Below are positions 46,218 to 56,102 of a stretch of 64,000 nt of DNA, piece after piece. Positions within the stretch are counted from its first letter, which is position 1, and each line of letters opens with the position of its first letter. The notes beneath the pieces are model-generated. The model was not told the origin of the DNA and ran no database searches. It worked only from the letters and a program-made list of their open reading frames with translations. Origin of the DNA: Oscillospiraceae bacterium (GTDB lineage: Bacteria > Bacillota > Clostridia > Oscillospirales > Ruminococcaceae); contig JAAYNJ010000010.1 in the NCBI GenBank assembly GCA_012520915.1, forward strand, positions 62,001-126,000, read 5' to 3'. The position numbers and the translations under genes were made by a program.

Positions 46218-46967
46218 ATGGTTTCAGCGGGAGATGTTTATCGCATTATTGATTATCTGGCTCCGTTCGATGCAGCGGAGGAATTCGATAATGTCGGTAT
46301 TCTGGTAGATACCGGAAATAAAACTGAAAATATTCTCTTTGCTTTAGATGCGACGGATGAAGTGATAGATGAGGCCATAGAAAAAAACTGTGGAATAATA
46401 GTAAGCCATCATCCGGTAATATTTGAAGGAATAAAGAGAATTAACAAAAAGACTCCGGCATACAAAGCGGCGTTTAACGACATTTCCATTATTTCTGCAC
46501 ACACATCTCTCGATATTGCGGAAGGCGGAATAAATGATGTATTGGCGGAAACCCTCGGACTGATTGTGGAAGGAAGATATTGCGACGGCATAGGCAGATT
46601 CGGACATTTCAGGACTGAAAAGCAACCCCTGGAATTTGTGGAATTGGTTAAAACACGACTCAAAACCGGTGAGATTAACTGCGTGCTGGGAAATAGGAGT
46701 ATTAAGAGGGTTGCCGTCGGTGGCGGATCCTATAAATTTGTCAAGGCTGCCATAGCGATTGGCGTTGATGCTGTTGTAACAGGTGAAATAAAGTACGATG
46801 CCGCATTAGAGGCTAAGAGTGACGGCATGACAGCCATAGCTGCGGGACACTACCATACGGAAGTTATCGGAATGGTCGATTTGATGGGTAGGGTCCAAAA
46901 CCTGCTATCAAATAAAGCCAAGTGTTTTTTTACGGAAACAAAAGAAAACCCATTCGAGTTATTGTAG
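46218..46967 (+). CDS. Nif3-like dinuclear metal-centre protein (DUF34)
   Basis: 249-residue member of the Nif3/YqfO family, a hexameric protein with two metals per subunit. Metal-ligand motifs: VSHHPVIF near 62, SAHTSLDIAEGGINDVLA near 95, and the C-terminal GHYHTEVIGM near 216. A GGAGG at 46206 lies seven bases from the ATG at 46218, preferred to a TTG at 46212. Molecular function is unsettled (GTP cyclohydrolase-like fold proposed by others); next to trmK here as in Bacillus yqfN-yqfO. Confidence 0.9.
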   Translation: MVSAGDVYRIIDYLAPFDAAEEFDNVGILVDTGNKTENILFALDATDEVIDEAIEKNCGIIVSHHPVIFEGIKRINKKTPAYKAAFNDISIISAHTSLDIAEGGINDVLAETLGLIVEGRYCDGIGRFGHFRTEKQPLEFVELVKTRLKTGEINCVLGNRSIKRVAVGGGSYKFVKAAIAIGVDAVVTGEIKYDAALEAKSDGMTAIAAGHYHTEVIGMVDLMGRVQNLLSNKAKCFFTETKENPFELL

Positions 46968-46982
46968 GAACAGCGGTAAAAA

Positions 46983-48719
46983 ATGGCTCTCGATTCGGTG
47001 ATGATAAGAATAATTGCAGACGAACTCCTCGGTTGCGTTTTAGGTTCAAGGATTGACAGAATTACCATGCCCAGACGCGATGCGGTGTTGTTGTCTCTTA
47101 GAAATAAACACTCCCAAAACAAACTTTTTATTTCGGCACGATCGGGAGCAGCGAGAATAAATCTGACGGAAAGAGAATTTGAAAATCCCAAAACCCCTCC
47201 GGGATTTTGTATGTTGCTGAGGAAATATTTGGGCTCCGGTAGAATATCTGACATCGAAACTATTGAAGGCGAGAGGATAATTCTGTTTTATATCGATGCA
47301 ATCAATGAAATTGGCGACAGAACGCGCCTGACACTTTCGGTTGAACTCATGGGAAGATACTCCAATATTGTGCTTGTAAATGAGGAAAATGTGATTATTG
47401 ATGCTTTGAAGCATATTGATTCTCAAGATAGAGATAAAAGAACGATATTGCCGGGACATCCTTTCACCTATCCTCCAAAAATAAATAAGACTCCGCTGTC
47501 AGACGAAACTTCCGAAATAGTTGATAAAATCCGAAAGAGCAAGGGGACAATTTCCAAGGCTGTGCTGGATACGATTCTCGGAATAGGACCTGTAGTGGCG
47601 AGGGAGATTGCCTGGAGGACCGACAAATTTGATGGCGAAGCTGCGGGTATGGATGAAGAAACCGCAGAGAAGCTTTTCACATCCGTAGATGAAGTGAAGC
47701 TTGCGGCCGCGGGTAAAAACAGGTTGTTGTCAATAGTCTATTATGAAGGCAGGCCTGTAGAATATTCCTTTCTGCCATTGACACAATACGAAGATTTGGA
47801 ATTTGTGCCATTTGAATCGGTATCCGAGTTGCTGGACAGTTATTGGAAGGAACGGGAAGACGAAGAACTTAAAAAGGCGCGATCCCATGATTTGATGTCA
47901 AAAATAAATGCGCTTTTAGAAAAAGTGGCAAAGAGAAAAAAGGTCAGAGAAGAAGACTTGAAAGATACATCACGAAGCGAAGAACTGAAACTGTTCGGAG
48001 ATTTGATAACGTCGAATATACACAATATTGAAAAGGGAAAAGAATCTGTCAATTTATACGATTATTACAATGATTGTATCATTGATATTCCCCTTGACCC
48101 GAGAATGTCGCCTCCTCAAAATGCACAAAATTACTATAAACGCTATAGAAAACTGACAAACGCAGCGAAAGTGTTGACCGAGCTGATTTATGAAGACAGT
48201 GAGGAACAAAAGTACCTTGAATCTGTGAAATACTATATAGAAAATGCGGTTTCGGTCCAAGAATATGCCGAGTTGAGGGAAGAGTTGGAAAACGCCGGTT
48301 ATTTCAAGAAGTCATCCGCTAAAAAAACATCGGAAAAGAAATCGGATTTTATTCGTTACCGAACCTCCGACGGTCATAATGTAACAGTGGGAAAAAACAA
48401 TAAATCGAATGAAAGATTGACCTTTAGTGCTGCGAGAAAAAGTGACTACTGGTTTCATGTTAAGGGAGCTCCCGGAAGTCACGTTATATTGACTGTTAGG
48501 GACGAGATGCCATCAGACACGGCACTCGGTGAAGCTGCAATGATTGCGGCGTATCACAGCTCTCAATCGGGCGGAGAACTCGTTCCCGTAGACTATACCG
48601 AAGTTAAAAACCTTAAAAAAATAAAAGGCAAAAGAGTAGGAATGGTCAGCTACTCAAACTACAAGACGGCCTTCGTTACTCCTGACAACAAGATTGAAGA
48701 AATGAGAATAGATGGATAA
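46983..48719 (+). CDS. rqcH: RqcH, ribosome-associated quality-control NFACT protein
   Basis: 578-residue NFACT (FbpA/Rqc2) family protein; RqcH binds stalled 50S-peptidyl-tRNA and adds alanine tails to mark incomplete chains. NFACT-N domain at residues 1-180 (CMLLRKYLGSGRISDIETIEGERII near 78-102, VELMGRYSNIVLVNEENVIIDALKHI near 120-145), helix-hairpin-helix region near 190-215, coiled-coil near 290-430 and NFACT-R (DUF814) near 455-570 with DYWFHVKGAPGSHVI and AAYHSSQSGG. Its end overlaps the next gene by eight bases. Confidence 0.93.
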   Translation: MALDSVMIRIIADELLGCVLGSRIDRITMPRRDAVLLSLRNKHSQNKLFISARSGAARINLTEREFENPKTPPGFCMLLRKYLGSGRISDIETIEGERIILFYIDAINEIGDRTRLTLSVELMGRYSNIVLVNEENVIIDALKHIDSQDRDKRTILPGHPFTYPPKINKTPLSDETSEIVDKIRKSKGTISKAVLDTILGIGPVVAREIAWRTDKFDGEAAGMDEETAEKLFTSVDEVKLAAAGKNRLLSIVYYEGRPVEYSFLPLTQYEDLEFVPFESVSELLDSYWKEREDEELKKARSHDLMSKINALLEKVAKRKKVREEDLKDTSRSEELKLFGDLITSNIHNIEKGKESVNLYDYYNDCIIDIPLDPRMSPPQNAQNYYKRYRKLTNAAKVLTELIYEDSEEQKYLESVKYYIENAVSVQEYAELREELENAGYFKKSSAKKTSEKKSDFIRYRTSDGHNVTVGKNNKSNERLTFSAARKSDYWFHVKGAPGSHVILTVRDEMPSDTALGEAAMIAAYHSSQSGGELVPVDYTEVKNLKKIKGKRVGMVSYSNYKTAFVTPDNKIEEMRIDG

Positions 48720-49872
48720 GGGTATCTCCACAAAAAACAAGAAAATTTATCTCGACAATGCTGCTACAACCAAGATTTCCAAAGAAAGTCTAAGAGCAAT
48801 GAGAGAGGTCTCTGAGGAGTATTATGCAAACCCCTCATCGCTCTATGCTTCAGGGATTAATTCCCGAAAGTTGATAGAAAATTCTCGAAAAACAGTTGCA
48901 GAAGCATTGGGTTGTGAGCCGGATGAATTTGTCTTTACATCATCGGGAACCGAATCGAATAATATTGCGGTTTTAGGATCATATTTAGCGAGGAAAAATT
49001 TCGGGGAGAACATAGTAGTAACCGGATACGAGCATCCAAGTGTATATGAAACAATGCGGTTTCTCGAAAAAGAAGGTGTGGAAATAAGGTGGATAAACCC
49101 GGACAGTTCAGGAACCGTCAATGTGAACTCGATTTTAGAATCGGTAGACAAAAAAACCGCTCTCGTTTCCGCGATGCACACAAATAATGAAATTGGCTCT
49201 GTGCTTGATGTCGAAAAGATTGCAAAAAGGGTAAAATCTATCAATTCGAGAACGGCGGTTCACTGTGATTTCGTTCAGGGTTTTTTAAAACAAAGCATCG
49301 AAATAAAGTATTTGGATATTGTTTCAATAAGCGGACATAAAGTACACGGACCAAAGAATGTCGGGGGTCTATATAAAAAGAAAAACCTCAATTTTTTCAG
49401 CACCGTTTTTGGAGGAAGTCAGGAAGGCGGAGTAAGAAGCGGAACGGAGAATCTGATTCTGATTCCCGCATTTTCCGCGGCGGTAAGTTGCTATGATACT
49501 GAAAAAAATGCAATACATGCACGCTTGTTGAATGATGAACTCAGAAAGGGATTGAGAGAGCTCGGTGGAATTGTAATTAATTCACCTGAAGATGCATCGC
49601 CTTTTATTTTAAATTTTTCCGTACCGGGTTATAACTCCGAAACGTTGATGCGGTATTTGGATGAAAACGGAATTGAGATATCTGCCGGTTCCGCCTGTTC
49701 AGGCATAAAGGACAGCAGTACGTTAACCGCTATGGGACTGCACAGAGATATTATCAAATCATCTTTAAGAGCAGGGTTTTCTTTGGAAAACAGTACGGAA
49801 GATATTGAGTATCTGCTAAGTTTGATTGAAGGGGCAAGAAAGAAACTTACCCCGAGTAGGAGAGGTAGATGA
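48712..49872 (+). CDS. Cysteine desulfurase paired with ThiI
   Basis: 386-residue class V PLP enzyme that takes sulfur from cysteine as a protein persulfide. Seen: YLDNAATTKIS near the N terminus, SGTESNNIAVLG near 84, MHTNNEIGSVLD near 155, PLP Lys in SISGHKVHGPKNVGGLY near 205 and the catalytic cysteine in SAGSACSGIKDSS near 325. The short overlap with thiI downstream (4 bases) and the family type (NifS/IscS-like, as in Bacillus nifZ-thiI) suggest it supplies sulfur for 4-thiouridine in tRNA. Confidence 0.93.
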   Translation: MDKGISTKNKKIYLDNAATTKISKESLRAMREVSEEYYANPSSLYASGINSRKLIENSRKTVAEALGCEPDEFVFTSSGTESNNIAVLGSYLARKNFGENIVVTGYEHPSVYETMRFLEKEGVEIRWINPDSSGTVNVNSILESVDKKTALVSAMHTNNEIGSVLDVEKIAKRVKSINSRTAVHCDFVQGFLKQSIEIKYLDIVSISGHKVHGPKNVGGLYKKKNLNFFSTVFGGSQEGGVRSGTENLILIPAFSAAVSCYDTEKNAIHARLLNDELRKGLRELGGIVINSPEDASPFILNFSVPGYNSETLMRYLDENGIEISAGSACSGIKDSSTLTAMGLHRDIIKSSLRAGFSLENSTEDIEYLLSLIEGARKKLTPSRRGR

Positions 49873-51041
49873 AAGAAGTTATGCTTGCGAAATACGGAGA
49901 ATTGGCTCTGAAGGGAAAGAATAAGAGCCAGTTTGAAGGATTGCTTCTTAAAAGCATAAGGAAGAGACTTTTGAAATTCGGAGATTTCGATATAAAAAAA
50001 GCACAGTCGACAATATATGTCATACCTGCAAGTGAGGGCTTCGACATCGATGCCGCAACATCTGCGCTTACGAGAGTATTCGGGATATCTTCCGTTAACA
50101 GAGCTGCCGTTGTAGAAAAGGATATAAATGCCATATCAAAAGTTTCAGCAGAGTATCTGCGTGATGAACTTGCGTCTGCGGACACATTTAAGGTTGAGGC
50201 GAAAAGATCGGACAAAAGTTTTTACCTTGACTCCATGCAGATCGCCTCACAGATAGGTTCAGAAATACTGTCAAAATTTAAAAATCTTAAGGTCGATGTT
50301 AAGGAGCCTGATGTAAGAGTTGTCATAGAGATAAGGGATTACGGCGCTTACATTCACAGCGGAAATATAAGGGGGGCAGGCGGTATGCCGCAGGGAAGCG
50401 GCGGCAGGGGACTGGTTCTTCTTTCCGGAGGAATAGATTCGCCTGTTGCATTGCATATGGCTGCAAAGCGGGGGTTGGATGTTGTGGCCGTTCACTTTAT
50501 GTCGCCTCCTTATACGAGTCCGATGGCGCAGGAAAAAATTCGCAAAATTTCAGAAAAACTGTGCGACTGGGTTGGCAGGCTTCCCGTTCTGTTTGTGAGT
50601 TTTACCGAAATTCAAGAAAGAATAGCGAAGTACTGTCCGGACAACCTGTCTACTGTTTTAATGAGAAGAAGTATGATGAGGATTGCAGAAAAGATTTCCG
50701 CAAAGGAAAGATGTGGTGCGATAATCACGGGTGAGAGCTTAGGTCAAGTAGCTTCACAGACTCTCGAGGCGCTTATCTGTACCGATGATGCGACATCATT
50801 GCCGGTTTTAAGACCGCTCATATGTTTGGATAAATCGGAAACGATTCTAAGGGCGAGACAAATAGGAACTTTTGAACCTTCGATATTGCCGTATGAAGAT
50901 TGTTGCACCGTTTTTACACCCAAAAATCCGAAGACAAAGCCCAATTTGAGGGAAGTAATATTTGCGGAAGAAAAAGGGAACTATTTGGAGATTGAATCTG
51001 AAGTGGCGGATAATTATCAGGTAGAAATATTTAGATATTAA
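49869..51041 (+). CDS. thiI: ThiI, tRNA 4-thiouridine synthase
   Basis: Uses ATP and a persulfide donor to thiolate U8 in tRNA. 390 residues: N-terminal ferredoxin-like and THUMP domains (LAKYGELALKGKNKSQFEGLL at the start; RDYGAYIHSGNIRGAGGMPQG near 155-175), then the PP-loop domain with LLSGGIDSPVALHMAAKRG near 182-200 and ITGESLGQVASQTLE near 285. The C-terminal rhodanese domain of E. coli ThiI is absent, as in Bacillus, so the cysteine desulfurase just upstream must deliver the sulfur directly. Confidence 0.95.
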   Translation: MKEVMLAKYGELALKGKNKSQFEGLLLKSIRKRLLKFGDFDIKKAQSTIYVIPASEGFDIDAATSALTRVFGISSVNRAAVVEKDINAISKVSAEYLRDELASADTFKVEAKRSDKSFYLDSMQIASQIGSEILSKFKNLKVDVKEPDVRVVIEIRDYGAYIHSGNIRGAGGMPQGSGGRGLVLLSGGIDSPVALHMAAKRGLDVVAVHFMSPPYTSPMAQEKIRKISEKLCDWVGRLPVLFVSFTEIQERIAKYCPDNLSTVLMRRSMMRIAEKISAKERCGAIITGESLGQVASQTLEALICTDDATSLPVLRPLICLDKSETILRARQIGTFEPSILPYEDCCTVFTPKNPKTKPNLREVIFAEEKGNYLEIESEVADNYQVEIFRY

Positions 51042-51058
51042 AGTCACGGGGAGTATTG

Positions 51059-54000
51059 ATGAAAGCAGAAATAATATCAGTAGGAGATGAAGTTTTAAGA
51101 GGTGATGTTGAAAATGTAGACACATCATATCTTTCAATGCGCCTAATCGATCTTGGATTCAGTGTAGAACGTCACACTTCGGTCGGAGATAATGAAACCG
51201 ATATAAAGTTTGCCGTAACCTCTGCTTTGGAAAGGAGCCGGGTTATTGTTATAACCGGCGGACTCGGGCCGACAATAGACGATATGACAAGAAAATCGGT
51301 TGCAAAAGCCGTAGACAGAAAACTCATCTTCAACAAGGATATAGCCGATAATCTCGAAAAGTGGTTTTCAAACAGAGGATACAAAATAACGGAAAACAAC
51401 TTCAGACAAGCCATGGTTATTGAGGGTGCCGAATTATTGAGTAATGAGAACGGAACTGCACCCGGACTTTATCTTAATTATGAAAAATCTACGATAATCC
51501 TTCTTCCCGGACCACCGCGGGAACTGATACCCATGTTCGAAAATGAAGTCGTTCCAAAACTGGAACTGCTGACCGACTCGGACAGCTATTTGATAACGAT
51601 GAATACCTTCGGCATAGGGGAATCGGCACTGGAAGAGGAGCTGAAGGATCTTCTATACGCAGAGAACCCTTCTGCAGCACTCTATGCGAAAACCGGGGAA
51701 GTTCAGATTAGGATCACTGCCAGGGAAAGCGATGCTCAGAATGCGATGATTAAGGCTAATGAACTGGAGTCAAAAATAAAACACAGATTGGGAAGCTTTT
51801 TATACAGCGAGGGCAAAAAAAGTCTTCCGGATGTTGTAGTTGACTTACTGAGAATGAGCGGTGCTAAAGTCGCGGTTGCAGAGAGTTGCACCGGAGGTAT
51901 GGTATCTCAAATGCTCACGGATATACCCGGTTCTTCGGAAGTGTTTGATTACGGAATCGTATCATATGGTGATTGGATTAAAGAAAAGAAACTCTTTGTC
52001 AACAAAAAATCGATAAAAAAGTATTCCTCTGTCAGCGGTAAAGTAGCCGAAGAGATGGCAAAAGGAGTTATGAAAGAGGGAAAAGCCGACTACGGGATTG
52101 CCGTAACCGGGATTGCAGGGCCCGGAAGGGGAGATTACGACTCTGATGAGGTGGGACTTGTATACATTGCAGTAGCGGATAAAAACGGTACCTATGTAAA
52201 GGAGTTCCATTTCGGCGATAGGGGCAGAGAGTTTATTAGAATAATTTCGGCGAAAAATGCATTTGACATGTTGAGAAGGCTCATTCTCGGTCTGGAAATT
52301 ATTGGCATCAACACCGAAAGCTCGAAGAATATAAAAAGCAATAAAAAGATAGACAGGGAGATAAAGTCAAACAAAAAGTCATTATTTGTTCTTCTTGTGC
52401 TGACTTTAGTTCTGGCTTCTTTTTCAACGGCATATTTTTATAAAAGAAATAATTTTGATTTTACCGACGATACCGATATGAAAATAAAGACCTTGTCAGA
52501 TCGGTCCGGCAGCTCTTTGTCCGATAACCCTTCGCTTAGAGACTTGCTGGCAATGAACCCTGATACCGTGGGATGGCTCGAACTGCCGAAAATTTTTGGT
52601 CATGCTGTCGTAAGGTGGAACGGCGAGAATAAGCAGAATCTTATGTTGGATGAAAGGATAGACCTATCGGATGAGTGTTACAACATAGTTATTTATGAAG
52701 AAGTCCTTGATACGGAACAAAGCGATTTTTCTCGCTATCTTGAACTTGAGTTTTTAAATAATAATAAAACATTGTCGTTCGAAAGCATTTTATTTAAAAA
52801 AAGAGAGTATGTTGTCGTTTCTGTATATGAATCCTCAAAAAACAAGTATCATGGCGAATACCCCGAACTGTTTGATAAAACGGAATTTGAAGACACGACT
52901 GAATTAAGGGATTTTATTATCGATCTGAAACTCAGGTCGCGTTTTGAAACGAATGTCGACATTGTGACCGGAGACAGGTTTTTAACTTTGATTTCACAAG
53001 GAGAAAATGAAGATAATGATAGGACGGTCATCATCCTCCGTGAATTGAGAAGAAATGAAATTGCATCTTTTGATGATGCAATTGTAAGTGATGGAATTTC
53101 AAATACAGGTGCATGGTATGATGAAAATAAAAAACTTAAATCAGAGGTTGAAGCTGAAATTAAAGCATGGAATGATTGGCTAACCGACAACAACAGCAGA
53201 CTCTTCAACCTTGATTTAGACGGCTTAAACGATATTGTCAGAGAGTTGACCGGCGGTGAAAAGCCGGCTATTGGTGAGACGGGATCGGAGGAAAACTTAA
53301 TTGACGGAAGCGCTCAGACGGTTCCCGGGACTGAAAAACCGACATCTAATTCTACAACTACTTCTCCGCCTGAAACCGGAGGGACATCACCTCCCTCCAC
53401 CCCCAATCTCCCGGATACACCTCCAACGGCGGGCGAAGAAATTACCGTGACAAGTTATAGCACAGGTAGGAAAATATCCGGTACGCCGACGGATATTGTG
53501 AGTATGATTGTTGAAGCTGAAGTGGGTCCGTCTTTCAATCCGGAAGCGATTAAAGCTCAGGCGGTAGCGGTAATCACATATCTCAAATATTCCTACAGAA
53601 CCGATTCCGCTCCGAAAATGCCCCTTCTTTCGGCATCTCCAACAGTAAAAAATCTTGTATCCGAGGTAATAGATACGGCTATGTACTATAACGGTTCTGT
53701 AATATTCTCCCCATATTGCTCATCAATGGCGGGCAGAAGCAATGGAAGCGGAGAGGTTTGGTCACAAAGTCTACCCTATCTTGTATCGGTTGAGAGCGTT
53801 CATGACAGCAAACTAAGCAATTACAATGTGAAATATACCTATTCAAAAGAAGAAATGAAGAAAACATTGGAAGATTATTATGAAATTCAGCTTTCGGATA
53901 CCCCGGAAAATTGGATAGGGATTTTAGATTACACGTCGGGAGGATACGTAGGAAACATGTCGATAGACGGTCAATATCAAACGACCGGTTCCAGATTCAG

Positions 54001-54211
54001 ATCCAACTGCATGCATATAAGGTCAGCGGCATTTACCTGTGAATATAACGCGGAAACGGGCATGTTCACAATTATCACCAGCGGTTACGGACACGGTGTA
54101 GGCATGAGCCAGTACGGCGCAAATTTTTATGCCAAATATGACGGTTGGGATTATAAGACAATACTCAGACACTATTATCGGGGAGTTGAGTTTAAAGAAT
54201 CCGGTTGGTAG
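51059..54211 (+). CDS. Four-part fusion: CinA + membrane helix + inactive sortase-B-like domain + SpoIID domain
   Basis: 1050 residues from the ATG at 51059 (GGGGAG upstream). Residues 1-415 are a whole CinA: N-terminal MoeA-like domain (IISVGDEVLRGDVENV, ITGGLGPTIDDMTRK, LPGPPRELIPMF) and C-terminal deamidase domain (AVAESCTGGMVSQMLTDIPGSS, GIAVTGIAGPG). A basic linker leads to a transmembrane helix at 442-463. Residues 490-670 resemble sortase B (NPDTVGWLELP, late Arg in NDRTVII) but catalytic His is Glu548 and Cys is Gln647. After a Pro/Thr/Ser-rich linker (735-793), residues 795-1050 are SpoIID/LytB: IVEAEVGPSFNPEAIKAQAVA with the likely catalytic Glu821, CSSMAGRSN and SGYGHGVGMSQYGANFYA. 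CinA would be cytosolic and the rest extracellular. Confidence 0.9.
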   Translation: MKAEIISVGDEVLRGDVENVDTSYLSMRLIDLGFSVERHTSVGDNETDIKFAVTSALERSRVIVITGGLGPTIDDMTRKSVAKAVDRKLIFNKDIADNLEKWFSNRGYKITENNFRQAMVIEGAELLSNENGTAPGLYLNYEKSTIILLPGPPRELIPMFENEVVPKLELLTDSDSYLITMNTFGIGESALEEELKDLLYAENPSAALYAKTGEVQIRITARESDAQNAMIKANELESKIKHRLGSFLYSEGKKSLPDVVVDLLRMSGAKVAVAESCTGGMVSQMLTDIPGSSEVFDYGIVSYGDWIKEKKLFVNKKSIKKYSSVSGKVAEEMAKGVMKEGKADYGIAVTGIAGPGRGDYDSDEVGLVYIAVADKNGTYVKEFHFGDRGREFIRIISAKNAFDMLRRLILGLEIIGINTESSKNIKSNKKIDREIKSNKKSLFVLLVLTLVLASFSTAYFYKRNNFDFTDDTDMKIKTLSDRSGSSLSDNPSLRDLLAMNPDTVGWLELPKIFGHAVVRWNGENKQNLMLDERIDLSDECYNIVIYEEVLDTEQSDFSRYLELEFLNNNKTLSFESILFKKREYVVVSVYESSKNKYHGEYPELFDKTEFEDTTELRDFIIDLKLRSRFETNVDIVTGDRFLTLISQGENEDNDRTVIILRELRRNEIASFDDAIVSDGISNTGAWYDENKKLKSEVEAEIKAWNDWLTDNNSRLFNLDLDGLNDIVRELTGGEKPAIGETGSEENLIDGSAQTVPGTEKPTSNSTTTSPPETGGTSPPSTPNLPDTPPTAGEEITVTSYSTGRKISGTPTDIVSMIVEAEVGPSFNPEAIKAQAVAVITYLKYSYRTDSAPKMPLLSASPTVKNLVSEVIDTAMYYNGSVIFSPYCSSMAGRSNGSGEVWSQSLPYLVSVESVHDSKLSNYNVKYTYSKEEMKKTLEDYYEIQLSDTPENWIGILDYTSGGYVGNMSIDGQYQTTGSRFRSNCMHIRSAAFTCEYNAETGMFTIITSGYGHGVGMSQYGANFYAKYDGWDYKTILRHYYRGVEFKESGW

Positions 54212-54321
54212 AGTAGTGGATAATTTCAAAATCGAAAATATCACTCGCTTACTGATTTTCTTTATGAAAATCAGTAAAGACAATAGAAGATTGGTCCTTG
54301 AGGAATTGAAACTTATATATA

Positions 54322-54360
54322 AAAAATGACCTTCTCTTGAGAAAAGGTCATTTTATTTTT
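54322..54360. terminator. Intrinsic terminator between convergent genes
   Basis: AAAATGACCTT and AAGGTCATTTT form the stem with an intervening CTCTTGAGA-type loop; T run on the plus strand and A run on the other side. Serves the CinA/SpoIID fusion gene and the convergent argS operon. Confidence 0.85.
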
Positions 54361-54385
54361 TCGTGTCCTATTCCAAAACGAATAA

Positions 54386-56080
54386 CTACATCGACTCCGG
54401 TGCTGAAATCTTCAATAAATCAAGACAATTTCTTAAAACTTGTCTGGTGGCAAGACAAACCGCCAATCTGGGATACATGATCTCTTCGGGTTCTCCCTTG
54501 ACACGACAATTTGTGTAGAATCTGTGAAAAAGAGTAGAGAGTTCTATTACATATTTTGTCAGCCCGGATGGTGACTGGCCGCTTGCGGCTGTAACGATTT
54601 CCATAGGAAGCCGCGACATATATTTTATGAGTTCTTTTTCAGTAGGGTCGTCCAAGACCGATAAATCGTGTTGAAGGACAATATTTTTAAGTTCGTCTTC
54701 GCCGAGTGAAAATGATTTCAATATACTGCATATCCTGGCGTGAGCATACTGTACATAATAGACGGGGTTGTCACTGTTCTGTTTTGCAGCCAAATCCAGA
54801 TCGAACTCAAATTGACTTCTCGGGTCTCGCAAATTGAAGAAAAACCTTGCGGCATCAACAGGTATCTCTTCGAGCAGTGTCGCCAAAGTAATCGCCTTTC
54901 CGGTTCTTTTGCTCATTCGAACCGGCTCGCCGTCTCTCACAAGCCTAACCAATTGAGTTAAGAGAATCTGGAGTCGATCTCCGCCTACTCCGATAGCATC
55001 CATTGCGCCTTTGAGTCTTGAAACATGTCCGTGATGATCCGCTCCCCAGACATTTATTACGACATCGAACCCCCTCACTACGAATTTGTTGTAGTGGTAT
55101 GCAATATCAACGGCAAAGTATGTCGGTATATTGTTCGCCCTGATGACAACTTCATCCTTTTCGCATCCGAAATCGGTCGCTCTATACCATGTAGCTCCAT
55201 CCTTCTCATAAAGACAGCCGTTCTCATTCAATATATTCATGACCTTTTCGAGCGTGCCGTCCTGATATAATGAGCTTTCTAAAAACCAACGATCATATAT
55301 GATTCGATATTTTTCAAGATCTGATTTTAAATTCGAAATATTTTTAGCTAATGCAAACTCAACCAAAGCCTCTTTTCTGGTTTCGGGAGGGAAGTTTATG
55401 TAAGAGTCGCCGTGAATTTCGGCAAACTCGGCTGCCCTTTCGATTATGTCATCTCCCTTATATCCGTCCTCTGGAAAGACGACATCATCACAAAACAACT
55501 GCAGATACCTTGCATCAAGAGATTCGGAAAACTTTATTATCTGATTTCCGGAATCGTTGACATAAAACTCTCTGGATACTTCATAGCCTGCCGCGTCTAA
55601 AACGCTTGCAAGACAATCTCCGACAGCGCCTCCATGAGCGTTTCCAAGGTGCATCGGTCCTGTGGGGTTGGCGGAAACAAATTCGACCATGTATTTCTTG
55701 CCTTTTCCAAAATCGGATCTTCCGTATTCAGCGCCGTTGTTGAGAATCCCCGAAAGAACGGAAGTGAAAAACTTTTGATTGAGAAAAAAGTTTAAAAATC
55801 CCGGCCCTGCGCTTTCAATTTTGCAAAAATAACTTTCGCTCAAATTGACTTCTTTCGCTATTATGTCGGCAATAACTTTTGGAGATTTCGAAAAAACTCT
55901 GGCAGTTACAAGGGCAACATTAACAGCTAAATCCCCATTTGCGCTGTCTTTCGGTATTTCCACAGCAAATTCGGGAAGTTCGGAATTCCTTTTCAAAAGA
56001 CCTTTCGCTTCTGCGGATTCAATCGCTTTTGAGATTATTGTCCTGATCTCATTTTCCAATTCTATTGAGGGATTGAACAT
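54386..56080 (-). CDS. argS: Arginyl-tRNA synthetase
   Basis: Charges tRNA-Arg. 564 residues: N-terminal tRNA D-loop-binding Add1 domain (1-110), the HIGH motif as VSANPTGPMHLGNAHGGAVGD near 132-152, WGADHHGHVSRLKGA near 350, the KMSKS-like region VRMSKRTGKAITLATLLEE near 393, DPRSQFEFDLDLA near 425 and the DALR anticodon-binding domain with VQYAHARICSILK near 448. Last gene of the ddl-murI-DUF1934-argS operon; the DUF1934-argS pairing is also seen in Bacillus (ywiB-argS). Confidence 0.96.
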   Translation of the reverse strand: MFNPSIELENEIRTIISKAIESAEAKGLLKRNSELPEFAVEIPKDSANGDLAVNVALVTARVFSKSPKVIADIIAKEVNLSESYFCKIESAGPGFLNFFLNQKFFTSVLSGILNNGAEYGRSDFGKGKKYMVEFVSANPTGPMHLGNAHGGAVGDCLASVLDAAGYEVSREFYVNDSGNQIIKFSESLDARYLQLFCDDVVFPEDGYKGDDIIERAAEFAEIHGDSYINFPPETRKEALVEFALAKNISNLKSDLEKYRIIYDRWFLESSLYQDGTLEKVMNILNENGCLYEKDGATWYRATDFGCEKDEVVIRANNIPTYFAVDIAYHYNKFVVRGFDVVINVWGADHHGHVSRLKGAMDAIGVGGDRLQILLTQLVRLVRDGEPVRMSKRTGKAITLATLLEEIPVDAARFFFNLRDPRSQFEFDLDLAAKQNSDNPVYYVQYAHARICSILKSFSLGEDELKNIVLQHDLSVLDDPTEKELIKYMSRLPMEIVTAASGQSPSGLTKYVIELSTLFHRFYTNCRVKGEPEEIMYPRLAVCLATRQVLRNCLDLLKISAPESM

Positions 56081-56102
56081 TATTTACTCCTTATAGAGTT
56101 AT

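Noticed and set aside
54216-54329. Possible 38-codon gene starting at GTG 54216 after the CinA/SpoIID fusion
   Set aside because: No good ribosome-binding site, no recognised family and it runs into the terminator; too little support.
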